Assembly: GCA_910592005.1 (NCBI GenBank)
Contig: CAJVPP010003752.1
Span: forward strand, 1-10,850
Reading direction: 5' to 3'
From: Funneliformis mosseae
Taxonomy: Eukaryota; Glomeromycota; Glomeromycetes; Glomerales; Glomeraceae
DNA: 10,850 nt
Each line of letters opens with the position of its first letter. The first letter of the stretch is position 1. Below the pieces are notes generated by a model. It made no database searches. It had not been told where the DNA came from and saw only the letters and a list, made by a program, of their open reading frames with translations. Shown piece after piece: positions 1 to 6,399 of this stretch. The position numbers and the translations under genes are program-made.

Positions 1-1252
1 TATATATTAAACTATATTTTTCATATAATTATTATATTATTAAAATTAATATTTAATATTTTATTAAAAAAATAACATATTTTTTTAAGTTCACAGGCAG
101 TTTGCTTATTAGATAATTTAAGGAATAAGATCTTATATGATTAATTATAGCTTATTACTACTCTAGACTTTTAGATATTTATATAAACTCATAATAAAAA
201 ATATTTATTTAACCTATTAGATGAACAAGTTCATTACATAATTATATATGTAATTTTACTAATATGTGTGATATAATTAATAATATAACAAAAAAACAAA
301 TTATATTATATATTAAATAATATAATCTGAGATTCTATATATGATAACTTGACTTTTATATTATATCAGCTAATATTAATAATACTACTATATTTCATGA
401 TAAAAACATTAAAGATTGAAAGGTAATGCAAAGTATCAAAGAATTTTAAAGCATTTTTAGGATTGTATTTACAGTTCATATCTATATATGAAAGTCATTT
501 GATGAAGAATTTTATATCTAATTAAATAAATTTATTGAATTTCTATTTTAATTTTGAGGTTAACTAGTAGTAAGTAATAATTGATATACAAAATTTTTGA
601 TTGGTAATAAACTGTATATTAGCATATCAAAAGATATGACAAGCTAGATTTTTAGAAAAAATAAAAATTTTTGAGTTATAAGAATTGAAATTAGTTTCTT
701 ATAATCTAATAACTTAAATTATAAGATAAATAAAGGTAAAGAAAGTGATATTATTTAAATAAGTTAGTAAAAAAATAAATATTATGAGAGGAAAGAAATA
801 GTTTGAAATTAGTGAAAAATTAGAAAGTGAATTAGTTGTTAAAAGTAAGGTTAAGATTATTGATAAAGTCAGTAGAAATAGTATTTTTTATCAAAATATT
901 TTTTAAAATTAAAGAAGATTATCAATAACTTTATAAGTTTTATATCATATTTAGTATTAAAAGCAAAATTTATATAAGTTTATTTATTTAGAAATAAATT
1001 ATTATAAATGAGAATAGTTTAGAAAGTATTATATGTTTTAACTAGAAAATTTATAATTTTTATAAATGCTTTAAACAGTAGCATTATTTATCAAAAAATC
1101 TCGTAAAATAACAATTATCTTTCTTTATTTCATAATAATTAATGTCAAAGTATTAATTCTTAAACTAACATAATATAATTTTATTTTAAGATTTATACAT
1201 TATAATATTTATTACCCTTTTTAATATTTATTAATAATAAATATTCTTGATT
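1..1252. other. Extremely AT-rich gene-free stretch
   Basis: I find no supportable gene. All frames are cut often by TAA and TAG. From 541 to 1020 I count 63 G and 17 C in 480 bases, about 17% GC with a strong G-over-C skew on the plus strand; 714-869 has no C at all. A decayed element whose cytosines were lost on one strand is one explanation. A short plus-strand string at 445-465 (FKAFLGL) recalls transposase sequences but is too short to name a family. Confidence 0.6.
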
Positions 1253-1309
1253 TATAATATATATTGTTTAATAATTTATATTGTTAAATTATTGACAATA
1301 TATATTATA
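1253..1309. repeat. Long AT-rich hairpin (nested inverted repeats)
   Basis: The arms 1253-1267 (TATAATATATATTGT) and 1295-1309 are perfect 15-base reverse complements. Inside them, 1270-1278 and 1285-1293 are a second perfect 9-base pair around a 6-base loop (1279-1284). Only 1268 (unpaired) and 1269/1294 (T-G) interrupt the stem, so nearly the whole 57 bases can fold. The left-arm word recurs at 1332-1344. It could be a mobile-element end or cruciform, or a chance product of the very AT-rich base composition. Confidence 0.5.
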
Positions 1310-1407
1310 TTTAATGTTTATTACTTTAATTTAATATATATTGTAATTAATTAATATAAAAATTAAATAACAAAAGTATTTATAAAATATTCATTATTTT
1401 TGTTAAA

Positions 1408-1724
1408 TCATAATATTATATGAACTGATTCAACAATTGAATTCACAGGTATTAATTCATATTGAGAAGTTAGTTCAATCCATGGATAATCATACTTGAT
1501 TAATTATCCTTCATATTTATAATTATACCACCTTATAAGTGCTAAAGAAATACCTCATTAAATGAAGAAATTTTAACTGAATATAACATTAATATCTATT
1601 TAAAATTTAATTGGCAAATTTAATTATAATAAAATAAAATTAAAATGTTAAAAATAAAAAAACTTACCTTTTCAAAGCATATTCCTTCATATGTAATATA
1701 ATTTTCGATTTCATTACTATCATG
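1408..1724 (-). pseudogene. Decayed transposase C-terminal fragment (probable)
   Basis: Reading the minus strand, 1724-1668 gives a 19-codon open stretch ending YEGICFEK at a clean donor, GTAAGT (1667-1662). After an AT-rich gap, 1554-1411 gives 48 codons broken by only one stop. These contain ALIRWYNYKYE, then YPWIELTSQYELIPVNSI, then a VHII motif just before a TGA at 1410-1408. The order tryptophan-tyrosine, then Y-x-x-I-P-x-x-S-I, then VHII resembles the C-terminal end of transposon proteins abundant in Glomeromycotina genomes, as I remember them. The residue after VHII is Leu (TTA), where a proline would be expected; this fits C-to-T decay. The link between the two pieces is out of frame (stops at 1555-1560), so no intact protein is made. 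The family name is uncertain (CACTA/Plavaka/KDZ-like at best). Confidence 0.4.
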
Positions 1725-2666
1725 TTAATTGAAATATTATTAAAGACTGATTGATGATACTAATTAGAAATTATCCAGATCGTACCACCACTAGATACTA
1801 CTGCATATCTATACCATTTAATAATTATATCTGAACTATTTATGAAAATAATTTACAAATTCTTTTGACCATTCAATAATAAGCTTTTATAGAACATAAA
1901 AAAATAAGCTATAATACGATAATTATAATTATTTGATGACGTGTATAAAGAAATCGGGTTACTTTCTTGATTGAAACATCAGCAATTATTCCATTGAATT
2001 ATATTTGGCTGGCGGAAAGCGAGGTTTACTACTCTAATTTATTTATTTAGAGAATCGGAATCTTTATTAGATACAAGGATAAGTTCATTCCTCCCTTCGC
2101 CCGAAAAATTTTCCATTTTTAGCATATTTTTTTTTTAAGTTCTTTCGTAAGTAGAAAGAGGATTTTAAAAACAAAATGAACTTAATATATTTTTTTTGAA
2201 AGAATAGTAATAAAATGATCAAAAACTTAGATTCGAATTTATTTCAAACGAAGATTCGAATGTTCTGTTTTCAAACCTACAAAATTAGAAATTAAAGAGA
2301 GGCAATAAAAAGAACAACCCTTCAAAAAATGAACCAAAAGTTTAAATTGCCCCACGATCATTCAAAAAAAAGGCACATCATCCCCTTAAATATGCAATTG
2401 TAAACTTTTAAAAAGTAAGATAAATACATTTTTTTATTTGATTTATTAAAAGGTTTGTATAACGATTCAAAATAGCGAGTTATTTCAAAAATTTATTGGT
2501 CTAGATAGATAACTTATTTTGAATATTGACTAAAAACTGCCGTACTGCGCCATGTAAAGTAAAGTAAGAAAATTTTAAAAAAAAATTTATATCACGATAT
2601 TCTAATACTACGTCAGGATTGATGTGGTTAAAAAATAATTTATTCAGAACAATTATAACTATTTAG
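1725..2666. other. Gene-free stretch
   Basis: No reading frame of convincing length or composition. The minus strand over about 1750-1890 may hold further decayed sequence upstream of the transposase relic, but stops occur in every frame. A 10-base word (AGATTCGAAT) is repeated directly at 2229-2238 and 2252-2261. No tRNA or other RNA gene is apparent. Confidence 0.5.
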
Positions 2667-2846
2667 ATGGTATATAAGAGATATATATTTCAATGGATAA
2701 TTTTCATATTCTTTAAATTCCTCTTTAACTATCATAATGGTAATAAAACACCAAAAGATACACCAAAAGAACAGTATTCCATTTATTTATATGTGGCATA
2801 CATTATACCATTATTATACAAAGGCATGACGAAATTGAAAATATGA
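2667..2846 (+). CDS. Weak small ORF, 59 residues, doubtful
   Basis: An ATG at 2667 opens a 59-residue frame ending in TGA at 2844-2846. It has two hydrophobic stretches (about residues 7-20 and 40-52) separated by a polar piece containing the repeated TPKDTPKE. That polar piece comes from a 12-base tandem duplication (ACACCAAAAGAT, 2748-2770). I do not recognise the product and see no nearby regulatory signal. In DNA this AT-rich, aromatic and isoleucine-rich small frames arise by chance, so this is probably not a gene. It is listed because it is the only intact ATG frame of this size that I noticed in the stretch. Confidence 0.12.
   Translation: MVYKRYIFQWIIFIFFKFLFNYHNGNKTPKDTPKEQYSIYLYVAYIIPLLYKGMTKLKI
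2748..2770. repeat. 12-base tandem duplication
   Basis: ACACCAAAAGA at 2748-2758 recurs at 2760-2770 with one T between, so the unit of 12 is present almost twice. It looks like simple slippage. Confidence 0.8.
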
Positions 2847-3096
2847 TGTCAAAATTGTTTATCTCTTTCCCTAATTGAAAAATTCTTAACACAACTAGGT
2901 AAGCGTTTAACATAAAAGCACGCATAAACAATCTTCATTTAATAATAAATTATTTTATAGAGGATGTTTCACCAAAAATTACTATTCCTCCCGAAGGAGC
3001 CTTATAAGAATTTTTTGGAGATGGTACCAGTTCATCGCAAAAATCTCAAAATACTTATTACTTTTAAAAATTTGACTTGAACTATCTCACAATTTG
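2847..3096. other. Gene-free stretch
   Basis: Ordinary AT-rich sequence with frequent stops. Isolated splice-like words occur (for example TAGGTAAGC near 2900), but no coding segments flank them. I see nothing else supportable. Confidence 0.5.
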
Positions 3097-3210
3097 AACG
3101 CACGCTCTAGGGCAATCTGCATGTCATCCAGTTGAGCGGAGTATGGCGTCGCTTTCCAGAAAGTTGGCGCGCATTGAGCTAGATGCTTTTACGTATGGCA
3201 AACATCTTGG
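3097..3210. other. GC-rich island, possible gene or repeat fragment
   Basis: About 51% GC over roughly 115 bases, against the very AT-rich surroundings; the first 80 bases reach about 55%. On the plus strand an ATG at about 3145 opens MASLSRKLARIELDAFTYGK, running to a possible donor (GTATGT, about 3210). On the minus strand another frame is open for about 33 codons and includes QCAPTFWKATPYSAQLDDMQ. Both frames look protein-like and I cannot choose between them. A fragment of a transposon or a transferred gene piece would explain the composition jump. No complete gene is visible. Confidence 0.35.
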
Positions 3211-3875
3211 TATGTATAAAGTAAACAATGCTCAATAAATTTATAGTGATTGGAATTTCTAATCAAATAGTGCTGTGAAGAGTTGCTTTTGGATATCATT
3301 TTGGCACAACTATTGACTTAATATCATCTTACATGGTGGTATATTAGGGTTTTCTTTTTTAGCGCATATTATAAATGTTTACAAATTTATAATTACAACT
3401 TCAGAATCGATTTATCATATCTTATTTCCATGGATATGCAAATTACCGATTGAACATAATAAAGTAATTTTGAAATTGAAAAAGGAAAAGTTCCAATAAT
3501 GAAATTTTTTAATAATGGATGGAGATTTGCAGTCAAGAGGGAATTGATACTGATTTAAGCAATTAAGGGATAAAATGGTTATATTCGTCGAAGGCCATGA
3601 CAGTAGTATACTTTTATTTATTTATTTTATTCTTAAATGGTTTTAAATGTAAATAGTAATGATTATTATAAATAAAAGCAGCACATTATTTATATTCTTG
3701 AATCTTTTTACAAATAAATTTTAAGTCGCTATAAGAAGAAATGATTAGTGTACTTGGAAATACCTACTTCAGAACAATTAAAGGTAACTAGTTCAGTATT
3801 TTCACATTTTGCAAAAATCATTTAACTGAAGCGACAATTGTTTTTAAGGAAATGATATATCAACGCAATTATTAA
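3211..3875. other. Gene-free stretch, possibly decayed element
   Basis: There are short coding-like scraps on the plus strand (for example around 3510-3545, NNGWRFAVKRE), but all are quickly interrupted. Because a transposase-like frame follows at 3876, this may be the earlier part of the same dead element. I cannot support a gene. Confidence 0.4.
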
Positions 3876-4076
3876 AGATGCTTAAGACTTTATTTACCAT
3901 CTCTAGTAATAACGCCTCGAAAATTAGCAAAGCAATATGTCGATCCTTATAGACTTGAAAGATTTTTAAATTGGTTCTCATTTTATGCTGGACTCAGTAT
4001 TAGGTATTATGAACAAGGTTGTTTAACTACAAATATCCATCAACTGACCTCTTTTAATACCGTTATATTTTTTTAA
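3876..4076 (+). pseudogene. Decayed transposase fragment (probable)
   Basis: An open frame of 66 codons lies between TAA at 3873-3875 and TAA at 4074-4076, without an ATG near its beginning. It reads LYLPSL, then a basic stretch TPRKLAKQYVDPYRLERF, then the aromatic LNWFSFYAGLSI, and then YYEQGCLTTNIHQLTSF. The piece Y-x-x-x-x-L-T-T-N-I-H-Q-L resembles the NVH-x-L region of CACTA-type transposases (DUF4218-like), and the preceding aromatic helix fits the segment normally found before it. In intact members, as I recall them, a few dozen residues lie between the two, so a deletion is likely. With the minus-strand relic at 1408-1724 this suggests two dead elements or one rearranged element. The family assignment is from memory of motif patterns. 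Confidence 0.4.
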
Positions 4077-4472
4077 AAAAAAAAAATTTTTGGTTAAGAA
4101 AGGGAGAGAATTTATATACTTATAATATTTCAAAAGAATCTTAAGTGCTTATTGATATATGGGCGCCTTAAAATATTATGATTTTTGAGCATGAATTCAA
4201 AAAAAATTTTTTATTTTTTTGTAATTTCCTCTTATAATATTGTGAACCAGTCAAGTTAAAAACTAAGACTGCACCACGGTTAAGACGTTTGTGACGTTTG
4301 TGACGAAATAGGTCTGGTTTCTTCTATCATGTATAAAGAGATTATTTTTAAGTTCTGGTCCCATTGTAAGTATAAGGTAGCAAACATTTAATCACGATCT
4401 TTAATTTATGATAACCGTAATGACAATGAACATCAAATTAAGAATCATTTGAATTGAAACGAAAAAATTCTT
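4077..4472. other. Gene-free stretch downstream of the Crinkler gene
   Basis: AT-rich sequence with A and T runs. The only distinctive item is a nearly tandem 9-base repeat, GACGTTTGT twice then GACG (4284-4305), giving three GACG words in 22 bases. No coding frame is convincing. This lies beyond the probable 3' end of the Crinkler gene. Confidence 0.5.
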
Positions 4473-4478
4473 TTTATT
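4473..4478 (-). terminator. Candidate poly(A) signal for the Crinkler gene
   Basis: The minus strand reads AATAAA about 100 bases after the Crinkler stop codon. It is the first perfect match I see downstream. In AT-rich DNA the hexamer is common, so this is only plausible. Confidence 0.35.
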
Positions 4479-4574
4479 GATAGGAATTAATACAACAGTG
4501 ACATCAATTAAAATTTTAACGATAACTTTCAATTAGTGAAAAAAAAAAAAATTTGACCCGCTTATTCTATCTGA

Positions 4575-5557
4575 TTATCTATTAAAAGCATGATCAAGGT
4601 ACTCTATAACGATTTTTCCGTTATCTGACACTTTGCTAACGCGAAAACTCATTCCAATATCTGTTTTTTCAATTTGTCTTCTTGTCCTATATTACAAAAG
4701 TGGTGTCAGATTTATCGTAATAATATGTTTTCTAGTATCTTTAATTTGTTAAATTTGTTACTTACCAATCCGGCAAGGCCCTTTCACATTCAGAAAGTTG
4801 TCTCCCATTACGAAAAGTGAATACTGTACTCCAACCATTTACGTTTACCCCATTCCACTGTGGATCTGTGATATGAGAGATGAGGTATTCCTTGAAATGA
4901 TCCACACATCTTATTAGCTTAAATTTCGTACGAATAGGTAAGATGTAAAAAAAAAAAAATAAGGTACCATTGTCTGATTCGGTCCATCACGCGGAAATGG
5001 ACGATTCCATTGAATTAACCAGGCTTGTTCATTAACTTGCATCTTGTTGTCAATAATTTCAAGGAGTATCCTTGCATTTGTTCTCAAATAATATGGGATG
5101 AAGGCGGGATCTAAACGAAAGGGAGGGAGTATAAAGACAAGAGAGGTTGTTATATGTGAACGAATTTTAACCTTTCGTTTGTTTGCATATCATACTCACC
5201 TAAATCGCATCTCTTTGAAAGCTCATTTATGTCATCTGACAATACGAGGACATGAATATGATCCTTGGCAAGCTGCTTGGGGAATAGCGTTTGAATTTCT
5301 CCCAACGGAGGCAACAACTCGCCTCCGATATCCTCAATATTGATGGTTGCGTCGGCGGAAAGTTTATGAATGCTTCGATCATCACCAGTTGGGATGTTGA
5401 CCTTCCAGAGGATAAGTTTATTTACATCGATAGTGCTGAACAATAGCTGTTTTTTCTCTTTGATGACATTCTTGAGTTCAACAATGTCTTTGTCCTTTCT
5501 GATATTGATTTTGAAGGTTTCTGAGTCACCAGGAACAAAGCAAGTAATGAAAGGCAT
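4575..5557 (-). CDS. Crinkler-type (CRN) protein, four exons, 254 residues
   Basis: Exons on the minus strand: 5557-5200, 5110-4968, 4917-4766, 4686-4575. Introns are 89, 50 and 79 bases, all GT-AG, with strong donors GTGAGT and GTAAGT for introns 1 and 3 and a weaker GTACCT for intron 2. The lengths sum to 765 bases, in frame to TAA at 4577-4575. Residues 1-119 (exon 1) form a Crinkler N-terminal domain: opening MPFITCFVPGDSETFKINI, the signature LILWKVNIP near residues 48-56, and HIHVLVLSDD near 100-109. This domain is known from oomycete and fungal CRN effectors and has been described as ubiquitin-like; it is linked to delivery of effectors that act in host nuclei. Residues 120-254 carry no kinase, NTPase or nuclease motif that I recognise; notable pieces are AWLIQWNRPFP and NGWSTVFTFRNGRQLSECER. 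I start at 5557 because it is the first ATG in the frame; the frame runs open upstream to 5653 but only from TTG. No classical hydrophobic signal peptide is visible. The domain call is firm, exon 2 to 4 joins are good, function is inferred. Confidence 0.85.
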
Positions 5558-5760
5558 AATGATGAATCCTTTGTTGCCGAAATTTTTTTTTTGTTGCGTT
5601 TTAAAGCTTGGGGTTGCTTTTCTTTTTCTTTTACTTTTTTTTTTACGAAACAAGATTGGTTAATTGAATAAAAATCTCAAGATCGACGTATTAAACTAGG
5701 TTAGGTTGACGTAACGAAATCACATGAATACAATGGGCCAATGAAAATCCATTGACCCGC
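5558..5760 (-). promoter_or_regulatory. 5' leader and probable promoter of the Crinkler gene
   Basis: Immediately before the ATG the minus strand is purine-rich (A runs with AAG/AAA triplets, about 5585-5645), typical of an untranslated leader. Farther up are a CRE-like TGACGTAA (5707-5714, plus-strand reading) and a CCAAT word (5738-5742) flanked by a short inverted pair CAATGG/CCATTG (5731-5736 and 5749-5754). These are known binding words for bZIP and CCAAT factors, but no site use is shown by the sequence. No clear TATA box is seen. Confidence 0.3.
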
Positions 5761-5859
5761 AATTTTAAAATATTCTCGAACAAAATTTATGAAAACTACG
5801 GATTAGAAAATTCTAGACGCTACACAAACTACAGAAATTGGTAATAGTAGTGATTAAAC

Positions 5860-5900
5860 TACCTTTGCTTCGACTTCGCCCACGTCCTATAGCAAAGGTA
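5860..5900. repeat. Hairpin with 10-base perfect stem and GC-rich loop
   Basis: TACCTTTGCT (5860-5869) and AGCAAAGGTA (5891-5900) are exact reverse complements. The 21-base loop has 12 G or C, mostly C on the plus strand, unusual for this intergenic DNA. The minus strand across it is an open frame of about 37 codons (including IDTFAIGRGRSRSKG) without an ATG. It may be a structured RNA, a mobile-element remnant or a piece of an old exon. Confidence 0.45.
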
Positions 5901-6013
5901 TCAATTATTGGTCCAAGAATAAAGAATTACTAATATAATAAAAATGATTACTCTATCGGGTTTCTTCTTTCGTTTTTGAATTAAAATAAACCCACAATGA
6001 TTTTAATTGATTC

Positions 6014-6054
6014 TTTTTTTTTAAAAAAAAAAATTTTTTTTTTTTTTTTTTTTT
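6014..6054. repeat. Homopolymer block T9-A11-T21
   Basis: Nine T, eleven A and twenty-one T follow each other without interruption. Such poly(dA:dT) runs disfavour nucleosomes and are error-prone in sequencing, so the exact lengths may be unreliable. Confidence 0.85.
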
Positions 6055-6130
6055 GGACTCGATAAAAAGAAGAAAATTTGGTTGTGTATTTTAAAACAAT
6101 TTGTTTTAATAAATTTTGGACCGATAAAAA
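6051..6130. repeat. Near-duplicate 17-base motif
   Basis: TTTTGGACTCGATAAAAA begins at 6051 and TTTTGGACCGATAAAAA spans 6114-6130; they differ by one extra base. Between them is a perfect palindrome, TTAAAACAA-T-TTGTTTTAA (6091-6109). A small duplication or element footprint is possible. Confidence 0.5.
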
Positions 6131-6344
6131 TGTTTACAACCCATTTTTTTATTGTCTAATTTAAGTATTGCATCAGCTGCTGATTAAATTTAATATGTAC
6201 AAAAAAAGTATGAGATTCGTCTATCAAAAAGGAAACTTAACGCGTATCGTAAAGAATTTATTAAATTATTTTTACTACATTTTAACTAATGTAATTTATA
6301 TAATTTATATTTTAAATTTTTTTTCTATAAATACAAAAAAAACA

Positions 6345-6350
6345 TTTATT
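6345..6350 (-). terminator. Candidate poly(A) signal for the kelch gene
   Basis: The minus strand reads AATAAA 50 bases after the kelch stop codon, within an AT-rich, T-rich context that suits a fungal 3' end. The position is reasonable, but the hexamer alone is weak evidence in AT-rich DNA. Confidence 0.45.
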
Positions 6351-6399
6351 TACATGTCACATCCCATTAATTATATTAATTACCGAATTTTCCATCATC

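Larger units (their letters stand above)
5761..6344. other. Intergenic region between kelch and Crinkler genes
   Basis: No gene is supported. It contains a GC-rich-loop hairpin (5860-5900), a long T/A/T homopolymer block (6014-6054), a near-duplicate motif (6051-6067 and 6114-6130) and a small palindrome (6091-6109). The frame from about 6168 on the plus strand begins with TTG, is low complexity and overlaps the kelch 3' end, so I do not count it. Confidence 0.5.

Noticed and set aside
445..900. PiggyBac-type transposase relic
   Set aside because: The FKAFLGL string at 445-465 and a loose N-x-I-F-x-x-N-I-F string near 880-905 recall that family, but both are too short and too degraded to claim.
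2229..2270. tRNA gene suggested by GATTCGAAT T-loop-like words
   Set aside because: No matching T stem, acceptor stem or anticodon arm can be built around either copy.
5098..5343. Plus-strand frame of 81 codons
   Set aside because: It lies antisense over Crinkler exons 1-2 and intron 1, and the minus-strand reading has domain similarity and splice sites.
5370..5663. Plus-strand hydrophobic frame of 97 codons
   Set aside because: It is the complement of the Crinkler N-terminal exon and its Lys-rich leader; the Phe/Leu richness is a mirror of A-rich coding DNA.
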